Assembly (NCBI GenBank): GCA_963774195.1
Contig: CAVZDY010000002.1
Span: 248,001 to 312,000 of the forward strand
Source: Roseiarcus sp963774195
GTDB taxonomy: Bacteria > Pseudomonadota > Alphaproteobacteria > Rhizobiales > Beijerinckiaceae
Direction of reading: 5' to 3'
Length of the DNA stretch: 64,000 nt
Shown here: piece after piece, positions 55,164-63,370 of the stretch
Layout of the letters: every line of letters starts with the position of its first letter
Position numbering within the stretch: position 1 is the stretch's first letter
Made by a program: the position numbers and the translations under genes
The notes under the pieces: generated by a model
Databases searched by the model: none
Seen by the model: only the letters and a program-made list of their open reading frames with translations
What the model was told of the DNA's origin: nothing

Positions 55164-56018
55164 TCAGGTCTGATGCCCGCCCGTGAACGGCACGAAGGGA
55201 ATGATCGCCCCGCCATAAATGTCGGAGCGCGTGACGGCGAAGGCGCCGTCCGCGCTTTGCGTCTTCACCGCCTTGATGACGTGCTGCGCGCCTGGCGGGC
55301 CGACGGGGATCACCATGACGCCGCCGGGCTTGAGCTGCTGGAGCAGGGGCGGGGGGATGTGGTCGATGCCGCAGGTGACGATGATCTTGTCGAACGGCGC
55401 GGCATCGGGCCAGCCGTAATAGCCGTCGGCGGTCTTGGTCTGGATCGCGCGATATTCGCCATAGCCGCGCCCGATGAGCGAATCGTAGATCGCCCGCGTG
55501 CGCCGCGCCAGCGCGGGGATGATCTCGATCGACCACAGGTGGTCGGTCAGATAGCTCAAGTAGGCGGACTGGTAGCCTGAGCCGGTGCCGATCTCGAGCA
55601 CCTTGTCGCCCCGCTTGATCGCCAATGTATTGGTCATCCGCGCGACGGTGTGCGGACCCGTGATGGTGACGCCGAAGCCGATGTTGAGATGATGCCATTC
55701 GTAGGCGCGCGAGAGGTTCTCCGATGTGACGAACTCTTCGCGCGGCGTCATCAGGAAGGCGCGCTTGTCGGCGGCGTCCCAGACGTCGGAATGCGCGACC
55801 AGTTGCAGATAGCGATCCCAGCGCTGGCCGAGAAAGCCTGGGTCCTCGCCGCGCTTTTCCCGCATCCAGGCGACGAACGCCTCGCGGCCGCTCATCGGCG
55901 GCCATAGGTCCCAGTCGAAGGGCGTCGGCACGGCCGCGAGAGCAGGCGAGGCGAAACCCAGCCCAACCGCGCCCGCGCTGAAGACGCTCGCGCCAAAGAG
56001 GAAGTCGCGCCGGTTCAT
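55164..56018 (-). CDS. PCMT-like (protein-L-isoaspartate O-methyltransferase family) protein with twin-arginine signal
   Basis: A 284-residue protein beginning MNRRDFLFGASVFSAGAVGL, a Tat-type signal with a likely cleavage after ASPALA (residue 29). The rest contains the PCMT methyltransferase fold: the lead-in TPREEFVTSENL and GFGVTITGPHTVARMT, then SAM motif I VLEIGTGSGYQ (140-150) and the PPGAQHVIKAV strand region. PCMT repairs isoaspartate with S-adenosylmethionine, normally in the cytosol. The export signal is odd, as SAM is not known to be available in the periplasm. The ATG at 56018 was chosen because it creates the Tat motif; the open frame continues upstream. Confidence 0.85.
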   Translation of the reverse strand: MNRRDFLFGASVFSAGAVGLGFASPALAAVPTPFDWDLWPPMSGREAFVAWMREKRGEDPGFLGQRWDRYLQLVAHSDVWDAADKRAFLMTPREEFVTSENLSRAYEWHHLNIGFGVTITGPHTVARMTNTLAIKRGDKVLEIGTGSGYQSAYLSYLTDHLWSIEIIPALARRTRAIYDSLIGRGYGEYRAIQTKTADGYYGWPDAAPFDKIIVTCGIDHIPPPLLQQLKPGGVMVIPVGPPGAQHVIKAVKTQSADGAFAVTRSDIYGGAIIPFVPFTGGHQT

Positions 56019-56199
56019 GATTCGAACCCCCCGTTTGCTGTCCTTCATCGAAGTGTGCGCGGGAAATATCGGCGGGACAAGGGAGTTGAGCGATGGCGAA
56101 GCGGCATCGACCCAGGGTATACAAATAAATAATACTGCAGTCACATTTGCGCCGCAAACGAACCCTGCTAGGGACGTCCGCGAGGTTGGAGATGTGCAA

Positions 56200-56988
56200 G
56201 TGACGAACGTTGGGATCGGCGCCGCCAGAAGGCCCGGTTTTCCTAGGCCAGGCCATGCGTTCGGCGTGGATCCCAGGCGGCCCGAATTTTACAGCCTGCG
56301 CGAGGCCCGTTACGACGCGCTGGCGGACGACATCGACGCCTGGGCCGCCGACGCGGCCGCTGAGGGGCGCAAGCTCAAGATCATCGACGTCGGCTGCACC
56401 TCGGGCATTCTGTTGCGGCACCTCGAGCCGCGGCCGCATTTCGACAACATCGAGATTTCCGCCACCGACATCAAGCGGGAGCCGCTCTACCGCCCCGAGC
56501 GCTACGTCTCCTATGTGATGGACGATCTGATGGCGGGCAATCCCAATACGCCCTCGGACGCCTTCGACGTCGTCGTATGCGAGCAGGTGCTGGAACACCT
56601 GCCGCGGATCAATCGCGCCATTGCAGCGCTCGAACGCATGGCCAAGCGGGGCGGCAAGGTTTGCGTCGGCGTGCCGATCTTCGTCGCCCCGGCGCCGCTC
56701 GTCCGCAACGCCTGGATCGGCCTCAGCCTCCAATGGCGGCCGCAGAAGCAATGGACCCATGTCCAGACCTTCTCGCAGGGCTCATTCCTGCGCGCGCTGC
56801 GCCGCAATTCGAGGCTCAAGCTGGTGTCGACCCGCGGCTTCCGCATCGTCTCCGGCGGCCTGCTGCGTCCGCTCGAGAATCACCGCTGGTGGTGGCGCTT
56901 CAACCGCACGGTCGGCGCCGCCGTGCCGTGGGCGTGCGTCGAGGTCCAAGCGATCCTGGAAAAGCCGGCGGCGGCCCGCCCCCGATAG
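56200..56988 (+). CDS. Class I SAM-dependent methyltransferase
   Basis: A 262-residue methyltransferase with motif I KIIDVGCTSGILL (about 60-72), an acidic motif II region (ISATDIKREPLY) and the post-motif DAFDVVVCEQVLEHLPRINRAI. A C-terminal part rich in Arg/Trp follows (WRPQKQWTHVQTF, ENHRWWWRF). The acceptor is unknown; the fold is common in cell-wall or lipid methylation. I chose GTG at 56200 (VTNVGIGAARR) after a ggag site. It is divergent from the Tat-PCMT gene across a 181-bp AT-richer region. Confidence 0.85.
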   Translation: MTNVGIGAARRPGFPRPGHAFGVDPRRPEFYSLREARYDALADDIDAWAADAAAEGRKLKIIDVGCTSGILLRHLEPRPHFDNIEISATDIKREPLYRPERYVSYVMDDLMAGNPNTPSDAFDVVVCEQVLEHLPRINRAIAALERMAKRGGKVCVGVPIFVAPAPLVRNAWIGLSLQWRPQKQWTHVQTFSQGSFLRALRRNSRLKLVSTRGFRIVSGGLLRPLENHRWWWRFNRTVGAAVPWACVEVQAILEKPAAARPR

Positions 56989-57028
56989 CGTCGCAGCGTC
57001 TCGCGCCTTGCTGGCGAGACCTCGATCG

Positions 57029-57059
57029 CTGGATTGCTTCGCTCCGCTCGCAATGACGG
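57029..57059. repeat. Short copy of the family C repeat
   Basis: ctggattgcttcgctccgct followed by cgcaatgacgg matches one end of the units at 29509 and 37634. It lies in the 133-bp gap between the methyltransferase and the second hydroxylase-family gene. Confidence 0.65.
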
Positions 57060-57121
57060 TTCCACGTAGCGCCAGAACGCTCTAGAATCGTGCCGTTTCG
57101 AGCGCAGGGGAGGGGCGCGAG

Positions 57122-57712
57122 ATGGCGGTGGTCTTCTTTCGACATGGCGCGGTCGGCGCGCTGGCGCTTGCGGTCGTCGCGATCCTGGCCGCGTGGGGGG
57201 CGGGCGCGGTCACGCTGTCGCTTGCCGAGACCGTGCTCGGCGCGCTGCTGTTCTACGGCAGCGAATATCTGATGCACCGCTTCGCCTTCCACGCGAAGCC
57301 GGCGCCGTGGGCCTTCGTGCGCAAGATGCAGCGCCGCCTGCACTACGACCATCATGTCGAGCCGAGCCGGCTCGATCTCCTGTTCCTGCCGCTGTGGTTC
57401 CTCGCGCCGAACCTTCTGGCGACGGCGGGGATAGTCGCCCTCGTGCTCGGCGGCGGCGCCGTCGCCTCCGTGATGCTCGGCGTGATGCTGGCGATCCTGC
57501 ACTACGAGTGGGTGCATTACGTCGCCCATATCCCTTATCAGCCCCGTACCGCCTTCGGGCGCTGGCTCAAGCAGTATCACCTGCGCCATCACTTCATCAG
57601 CGAGAAGCACTGGTTCGGCGTGAGCAATCCCTCGCTCGACGTCGCGTTCGGCACCTATGCAAATGTGAGCGAAGTCGAGCGGAGCGGGACGACGCGCAAG
57701 CTGCATTCCTGA
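57122..57712 (+). CDS. Fatty acid hydroxylase/sterol desaturase superfamily protein (second of two)
   Basis: A 196-residue membrane protein with hydrophobic helices at about 10-35, 98-125 and the histidine clusters EYLMHRFAFH, RLHYDHH, HYEWVHYVAH and QYHLRHHF expected for a di-iron lipid hydroxylase or desaturase. The substrate is unknown. The ATG at 57122 follows gggaggggcgcg. It is 85 bp upstream of the allophanate hydrolase gene on the same strand, but a functional link is not evident. Confidence 0.88.
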   Translation: MAVVFFRHGAVGALALAVVAILAAWGAGAVTLSLAETVLGALLFYGSEYLMHRFAFHAKPAPWAFVRKMQRRLHYDHHVEPSRLDLLFLPLWFLAPNLLATAGIVALVLGGGAVASVMLGVMLAILHYEWVHYVAHIPYQPRTAFGRWLKQYHLRHHFISEKHWFGVSNPSLDVAFGTYANVSEVERSGTTRKLHS

Positions 57713-57797
57713 GGGATGCGCGGGCGCCACTGATGGACACGCATGGTTCTTGCATGCATTTTGGCGCGCCCGGCGAGCGGGCGAAGCGGAGCATCCT

Positions 57798-59564
57798 TTG
57801 AGCGAAACGATTTCGGAAATTCTCGCCCGCTATGCCGGCGGCGGCAGCGTCGTCGAGACGATCGAGGCGACCTATGCGCGGATCGAGGCGCGCAATGACC
57901 CGGCTTTGTTCATCGCGTTGCGTCCCAAGGCGGAAGCGCTCGCCGCCGCCGCCGCGCTGGACGCGGCGGGCCCCGCCGGCAAGCCGCTGTTCGGCGTTCC
58001 CTTCGTGGTCAAGGACAATATCGACGTCGCCGGCCTGCCGACCACCGCCGCCTGTCCCGCCTTCGCCTATCAGCCCGCCCAGTCGAGCTTCGTCGTCGAG
58101 CGGCTGGAGCGCGCCGGCGCGATCGTCATCGGCAAGACCAACCTCGACCAATTCGCCACCGGCCTCGTCGGCGTGCGCTCGCCCTATGGGACGCCGCGCA
58201 ACGCCTTGCGTGCCGATCTGATCCCCGGCGGTTCGAGCTCGGGTTCGGCGGCGGCGGTCGGGGCAGGGCTCGTTCCCTTCTCGCTCGGGACCGACACGGC
58301 CGGCTCGGGGCGCGTGCCGGCGGCGCTCAACGGCATTGTCGGCCTGAAGCCGTCGCTCGGCCTGCTCTCGGCGAGCGGCGTCGTGCCGGCGTGCCGCACG
58401 CTCGACACGATCTCGATCTTCGCCCTCAACGTCGCCGACGCCTTCGCCGCGCTCGAGGTCGCCGCGGCCTTCGACGCCGCCGATCCTTATTCGAAACCGC
58501 TGCCGGCCCCGAGCCTCGCCGCTCCGGCGCCGCGCCTGAAGGTTGGCGTCCCGGCCCCGGGGCAGCGCCTGTTCTTCGGCGAGGCGGAGGCCGGGCGCGC
58601 CTTTCAGGCGGACCTCGGCAAGCTCGCCGCGCTCGGCGCGGAGATCGTCGAATTCGACATCGAGCCGTTCTACGCGGTGGCCCGGCTGCTCTATGAGGGC
58701 CCGTGGGTCGCCGAGCGCTATGCGGCGACCAAGAGCCTGATCGAGAGCGACCCCGAAGCGATGCATCCGGTGACGCGCAAGATCATCGAGGGCGCGCGCC
58801 GCTTCGACGCCGTCGCCGGCTTCGAGGCCGCCTATCGGCTGCAGGCGCTGCGGCGGGCGACCAGCGCCGCCTGGGCCGGCTTCGACGTGATGGCCGTGCC
58901 GACGATGCCGCGCTTCTATACCTGCGCCGAGGTCGAGGCCGATCCGATCCAGACCAATTCGAACCTCGGGACCTATACCAATTTCGTCAATCTGCTCGAT
59001 CTTTCCGCCATTGCGGTTCCCTCGGGAATGCGCGGCGACAGCCTGCCGTCGAGCGTCACCCTGATCGGGCCGGCGGGCGCAGACGGACTGATCGCCGCGA
59101 TCGCCGCGCGGCTGCATGCGGCCTCCGGCGCGACCGGGCGCCCCGCGCCGCAGGCTCCAGCGATCGCGCCGCGCGAAGAGGGCGTCGAGATCGCCGTCGT
59201 CGGCGCGCATCTCTCGGGCCTGCCGCTCAACGGCGAATTGAAGGCGCTCGGCGCCCGCTTCGTCCGCGAGGCGCGAACTGCCGCGGACTATCGCCTCTAC
59301 GCCTTGCCGAATACGACCCCGGCAAAGCCCGGACTGCTGCGCGTCGGCGCGGGGCAGGGCGCGGCGATCGCGGTCGAGATCTGGTCGCTGTCGCCGGAGG
59401 CGTTCGGCCGCTTCGTCGCAGCGATCCCCTCGCCGCTCGGCGTCGGAACATTGGCCTTCGAGGACGGAGCGAGCGCGAAGGGCTTCCTCGTCGAAGCGGA
59501 GGCCGTCAAAGGCGCCGAGGACGTCTCCCGCTTCGGCGGCTGGCGGGCGTATTTGGCGCGGTAA
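57798..59564 (+). CDS. atzF: Allophanate hydrolase
   Basis: A 588-residue two-domain enzyme. The N-terminal amidase-signature domain has the catalytic triad Lys72 (VVKDNIDV), cis-Ser146 (GGSSSGS) and nucleophile Ser170 (DTAGSGR). The C-terminal ~120 residues (from about 470: AVVGAHLSGLPLNGELKALG) are the allophanate-hydrolase-specific domain. The enzyme splits allophanate to ammonia and carbon dioxide. No urea carboxylase gene is adjacent. I chose TTG at 57798 (family-like start SETISEILARY) after cggagcatcc; an ATG at 57750 is also in frame. Confidence 0.92.
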   Translation: MSETISEILARYAGGGSVVETIEATYARIEARNDPALFIALRPKAEALAAAAALDAAGPAGKPLFGVPFVVKDNIDVAGLPTTAACPAFAYQPAQSSFVVERLERAGAIVIGKTNLDQFATGLVGVRSPYGTPRNALRADLIPGGSSSGSAAAVGAGLVPFSLGTDTAGSGRVPAALNGIVGLKPSLGLLSASGVVPACRTLDTISIFALNVADAFAALEVAAAFDAADPYSKPLPAPSLAAPAPRLKVGVPAPGQRLFFGEAEAGRAFQADLGKLAALGAEIVEFDIEPFYAVARLLYEGPWVAERYAATKSLIESDPEAMHPVTRKIIEGARRFDAVAGFEAAYRLQALRRATSAAWAGFDVMAVPTMPRFYTCAEVEADPIQTNSNLGTYTNFVNLLDLSAIAVPSGMRGDSLPSSVTLIGPAGADGLIAAIAARLHAASGATGRPAPQAPAIAPREEGVEIAVVGAHLSGLPLNGELKALGARFVREARTAADYRLYALPNTTPAKPGLLRVGAGQGAAIAVEIWSLSPEAFGRFVAAIPSPLGVGTLAFEDGASAKGFLVEAEAVKGAEDVSRFGGWRAYLAR

Positions 59565-59578
59565 AGAACGCCGATCGC

Positions 59579-59687
59579 CGTCTTGGCCGGGCTCGACCCG
59601 GCCATCCACGCCCCGACATCGCTCCGCACCCCGGGCGCCTCGATAAGCGGCGCCGCGTGGATGGCCGGGTCAAGCCCGGCCAAGACG
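59579..59687. repeat. Long imperfect palindromic repeat, family A copy 3
   Basis: The left arm cgtcttggccgggctcgacc, the right arm ggtcaagcccggccaagacg: outer arms are almost perfect complements over about 25 bp. It fills the gap between the convergent allophanate hydrolase and NUDIX genes and probably ends transcription from both sides. Confidence 0.8.
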
Positions 59688-59697
59688 GGCAGGGCGC

Positions 59698-60126
59698 CTA
59701 GTTGCGGTTAACCTCGCCGCTGGCCTCGTGGCTAAGGATCGCCCCGATCGCCTCGCGCGCCGCCAAGGCCAGCGGCGCTGGCGGGGCGTCGAGCGGGAAC
59801 CACTCTACGGCGGCGAGCTTGTCCGGCTCGCGGTTTTCCGGCTCGCCCTTTTCGATGCGCGCGAGATAGACCGGCGAGAGCCAGTGCTGGCCGTCGATCC
59901 CGATCATCTCGACGAGGACCAGCAGGCGGTCGAGCGTGATTGCGACGCCGATCTCCTCCAGGATTTCGCGCCGGACTGCGTCTTCGACGCGCTCGAGAAA
60001 ATCGACCTTGCCGCCGGGTAGATTCCAGCAATCCGCCTCCGGCGGCTTGCACCGCTTGACGAGCAGCAGCCGGCCATCGCGCACGATGGCCGCGCCGCAG
60101 CCGACGCCGGGGACGCGGTCCGTCAC
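59698..60126 (-). CDS. NUDIX hydrolase
   Basis: A 142-residue hydrolase with a complete Nudix box from Gly39 to Val61 (GKVDFLERVEDAVRREIL, EEIGV), matching G-x5-E-x7-RE-U-x-EE-x-G-U. The substrate, a nucleoside diphosphate linked to X, is unknown. It begins with GTG at 60126, overlapping the M20 peptidase stop (GTGA), so the two are cotranslated. Confidence 0.9.
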   Translation of the reverse strand: MTDRVPGVGCGAAIVRDGRLLLVKRCKPPEADCWNLPGGKVDFLERVEDAVRREILEEIGVAITLDRLLVLVEMIGIDGQHWLSPVYLARIEKGEPENREPDKLAAVEWFPLDAPPAPLALAAREAIGAILSHEASGEVNRN

Positions 60127-61505
60127 GCCGCGAGCGCGGCGAGGATGCGCGCCCAGGAGCGTGCGCCCCGATGGAAGGAGCTGCGCTCGTATTTCTCGTT
60201 GGGCGAGTGGACGGCGTCGTCGGCGAGGCCGAAGCCGACCATCAGGCTGTCCATACCCAATTCGCGCTTGAAGGAGCCGACCACCGGGATCGAGCCGCCC
60301 GAGCCGGTCAGCAGCGCCGGCTTGCCCCATTCGGCTTCGAGCGCGCGGCCGGCGCGCCGCACCGCTTCGCTGCGGGGGGAGAGCGCGATCGCCGGGCTCG
60401 CGCCATGCGAGACGAATTCGGCCGTGACGTCCGCCGGCAGGCGCGCCGTGACGAAGGCGCGCAACGCCTGAAAGATGCGCTCGGGATTCTGCTTGCCGAC
60501 GAGGCGAAAGGAAATCTTGGCGCTGGCCTTGGCGGGCAGCACCGTCTTGGTCCCTTCGCCGGTGTAGCCGCCGACGATGCCGTTGACGTCGCAAGTCGGG
60601 CGCGACCAGATCATTTCCAGCGCCGAGCGATCTTTCTCACCCGCGGGGATCGAGAGGCCGACCTCGCCGAGGAACTCCGTCTCGTTGAAATCGAGCTCGC
60701 GCCATTGCTGGGCGACGTCTTCCGGCAGTTCCTCGACGCCCTCGTAGAAGCCGGGCAAAGCGACGGCGCCGTTGGCGTCGTGCAGGTCGGCGATGATGCG
60801 GGCGAGCACGCGGATCGGATTGATCGCCGCCCCGCCGTAGAGGCCGGAGTGGAGATCGCGGTTCGCCGCGGTGATCGTCACCTCCTCGAGCACCAGACCG
60901 CGCAGCATGGTCGTGATCGCGGGGGTCGTCGCGTCCCACATCGCCGTGTCGCATACCAGCGCCAGATCGGCCTTCAGCGCCTTGGCGTGGGTGGTGAGGA
61001 AGTCGGGCAGCGAGGGCGAGCCGGTCTCCTCCTCCCCCTCGAACAGCACACTGACGTTGCACGGCAGCCCGCCATGGGCGCGGAAGGCGCGGCAGGCCTC
61101 GAGAAACGTCATCAACTGGCCTTTGTCGTCGGCGGCGCCGCGGGCGACGATCCGCGGCCCGTTAGCGCCATCCGCGAGGCGCGGCTCGAAGGGCGGCGTC
61201 GTCCACAAAGCGAGCGGATCGACCGGCTGCACGTCGTAGTGGCCGTAGAAGAGAACATGCGGTGCGTCGCGGGTCTTCGCCTTGGCGGAGCCGACCACCA
61301 TCGGCCGGCCGGCCGTCTCTTCGCGCGAGGCTTCGAAGCCGAGGTCGCGCAATTCGCGCACCAGCCAGTCGGCGGCGCGGTCGCAATCCGGGAAATGGGC
61401 TGGAATCGCCGATATCGAGGGAATCTTGAGCAGCGCGAACAGGCGATCGACCGCCTCAGGTTGGTTGGCGTCGATCGTCGAAAGCACATCGTCGAGCGTG
61501 GACAT
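60123..61505 (-). CDS. M20 family metallopeptidase (dipeptidase)
   Basis: A 460-residue zinc peptidase of the M20/ArgE/DapE family. Metal-site segments are FYGHYDVQP, the bridging Asp in ARGAADDKGQ and the general-base pair in LFEGEEETGS; the lid/dimerisation domain lies between about 195 and 330. Enzymes with this arrangement are mostly broad dipeptidases (carnosinase-like). The ATG at 61505 (MSTLDDVLSTID) is the family start; the frame is open 47 codons upstream without similarity. Confidence 0.92.
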   Translation of the reverse strand: MSTLDDVLSTIDANQPEAVDRLFALLKIPSISAIPAHFPDCDRAADWLVRELRDLGFEASREETAGRPMVVGSAKAKTRDAPHVLFYGHYDVQPVDPLALWTTPPFEPRLADGANGPRIVARGAADDKGQLMTFLEACRAFRAHGGLPCNVSVLFEGEEETGSPSLPDFLTTHAKALKADLALVCDTAMWDATTPAITTMLRGLVLEEVTITAANRDLHSGLYGGAAINPIRVLARIIADLHDANGAVALPGFYEGVEELPEDVAQQWRELDFNETEFLGEVGLSIPAGEKDRSALEMIWSRPTCDVNGIVGGYTGEGTKTVLPAKASAKISFRLVGKQNPERIFQALRAFVTARLPADVTAEFVSHGASPAIALSPRSEAVRRAGRALEAEWGKPALLTGSGGSIPVVGSFKRELGMDSLMVGFGLADDAVHSPNEKYERSSFHRGARSWARILAALAA

Positions 61506-61608
61506 GGAAGCTCCGGCGCTAAAGGGGCCGGTTCTGAGCCGACCGCCGCCCGTGCTTCTATCAGGCGCGAGGCGCGAGCGCCAACGGTACACGGCTTTGG
61601 AGCAGAAT

Positions 61609-61634
61609 GAGGGCCGCCGGCTTGGGCGGCCCTC
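61609..61634 (-). terminator. Hairpin downstream of the phosphate transporter gene
   Basis: A perfect 10-bp stem, gagggccgcc (61609-61618) and ggcggccctc (61625-61634), loop ggcttg, about 12 bp past the stop of the minus-strand transporter gene. There is a weak T content after it. Confidence 0.65.
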
Positions 61635-61646
61635 CGGTCGCTTCAA

Positions 61647-63266
61647 TCAAAAGAGATGGCGGAACAGGAAGTAGAGCGTGCCCGACAGCAGGATCGCCGC
61701 CGGCAGCGTCAGCACCCAGCCGAGCGCGATATTGCGCAGGGTCGACCACTGGATGCCCGAGCCGTTCGCGAGCATCGTGCCCGCGATGCCCGACGACAGA
61801 ACGTGGGTCGTCGAGACCGGCAGGCCAAGGCCGTCGGCAGCGCCGATCGTCGCCATGGCGACGAGTTCGGCGGCGGCGCCCTGACCATAGGTCAGGTGGG
61901 TCTTGCCGATCTTCTCGCCGACCGTGACGACGATGCGCTTCCAGCCGATCATCGTGCCGAGACCAAGCGCGATCGCGACGACGATCTTCACCCAGGTCGG
62001 GATGAACTTGGTCGAGAGGTCGAGCTGCTTCTTATAGGCGGCGAGCGTCGCGATTTCGGCTGGCTTCAGCTCGGATTCCTTGTCCTTGACGAGCAGGCGC
62101 AGCGCTTCGGAGGCCAGATACATGTCGTTGCGCACGTTCTGGACCTTATCGGCGGGCGTCCTGGCGAGCGAGCCGTATTGCTGAACCTGGTCGGCGATCT
62201 GCCTCACGAACACGGAGAGGGCGGGGAAGGTGCCTTCAGCGAACTTGTGCGCGTGCACGTAGTCGGTGACCACAGGGCGCGGATCGCCGAGGATCGCGTA
62301 GCCCGCGCCATGCGCGTCGATGATTTTCGAGGCCTCCTGCGAGGCGGCGACGAAGGCCGGCATGTGGCTTTCCGGCAGGGCGCGGTTCAGCGCATAGGCG
62401 GTCGGCGCGACGCCGATGAGGATGAGCATAATGAGGCCCATGCCTTTCTGGCCGTCGTTCGAGCCGTGGAAGAACGAGACGCCGGTGCAGGTGAAGATCA
62501 GCAGCCCGCGAATCCACAGCGGCGGCGGCGCGTCGGTCTTCGGCTCCGAATAGAGCTGCGTCGCGGGGACGGCGAACTTCATTACGAGGAGCAGCAGCGC
62601 GGAGAGGATGAAGCCGAACAGCGGCGACAGCAGCAACGCATTGCCGATGTTCGTCACCTGGCTCCAGTCGACGCCGGACGTGCCGTCCTGGCCGCGCATC
62701 AGCGCGTTGGCGACGCCGACGCCGACGATCGAGCCGATCAGCGTGTGCGAGCTCGAAGCCGGCAAGCCGAACGACCAGGTGCCGAGGTTCCAGATGATCG
62801 CGGCGATCAGCAGCGCGAACACCATGGCGAAGCCGGCGCTCGAGCCGACCTGCAGGATGAGCTCGACCGGCAGCAGCGAGACGATGCCGAAAGCGACCGC
62901 GCCCGCCGAGGTGAGAACGCCGATGAGATTCCAGAGGCCCGACCAGACGACGGCGACCTGCGCCGGCAGCGAGCGGGTGTAGATGACGGTCGCGACGGCG
63001 TTGGCGGTGTCGTGGAAGCCGTTGACGAATTCGAAGCCGAGCGCGATCAGCATCGCCACGCCCAGCAGGAGGAACGGCAGGATCGTCGTCGGCGCGCCGC
63101 CCGCGCTTTCGACGTCGCTGTAGATCGAATAGGCCATGAAGAAGAGGCCGCCGGCGAGAACGGCGAGGAAGAAGAGGAGGGCGCGAATGTCGACCGGCTG
63201 GTCGAGCTTCACCCGCGATGGCGACGCGCTCGAACCTGGCGCTCGAGCGTCTACGGCGGCTGTCAT
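61647..63266 (-). CDS. pit: Low-affinity inorganic phosphate transporter, PiT family
   Basis: A 539-residue carrier with about ten helices and the two inverted signature repeats of the family: FVNGFHDTANAVATVIYT in the N-half and ELVAMATIGAADGLGLPVST with TTHVLSSGIAGTM in the C-half, plus GSNDGQKGMG in the middle. It co-transports metal phosphate or phosphate with protons. A hydrophilic loop of about 120 residues between the halves is longer than in E. coli PitA but usual for this branch. Monocistronic; the ribosome site aagggagag precedes the ATG. Confidence 0.93.
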   Translation of the reverse strand: MTAAVDARAPGSSASPSRVKLDQPVDIRALLFFLAVLAGGLFFMAYSIYSDVESAGGAPTTILPFLLLGVAMLIALGFEFVNGFHDTANAVATVIYTRSLPAQVAVVWSGLWNLIGVLTSAGAVAFGIVSLLPVELILQVGSSAGFAMVFALLIAAIIWNLGTWSFGLPASSSHTLIGSIVGVGVANALMRGQDGTSGVDWSQVTNIGNALLLSPLFGFILSALLLLVMKFAVPATQLYSEPKTDAPPPLWIRGLLIFTCTGVSFFHGSNDGQKGMGLIMLILIGVAPTAYALNRALPESHMPAFVAASQEASKIIDAHGAGYAILGDPRPVVTDYVHAHKFAEGTFPALSVFVRQIADQVQQYGSLARTPADKVQNVRNDMYLASEALRLLVKDKESELKPAEIATLAAYKKQLDLSTKFIPTWVKIVVAIALGLGTMIGWKRIVVTVGEKIGKTHLTYGQGAAAELVAMATIGAADGLGLPVSTTHVLSSGIAGTMLANGSGIQWSTLRNIALGWVLTLPAAILLSGTLYFLFRHLF

Positions 63267-63370
63267 AGCGTACTCTCCCTTGCAATTACGGCGTTGTGCC
63301 GTATTTCTATTGCGAAGGGGGATGACAGCCGAGTGACGCTCGTCCCGTTATCCGCCGCGTGGAAGCGTCG

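Noticed and set aside
56010..56045. tRNA-like T-arm sequence (gattcgaacc)
   Set aside because: The flanking bases do not form the T stem, acceptor stem or anticodon arm, and the segment overlaps the start of the Tat-PCMT gene.
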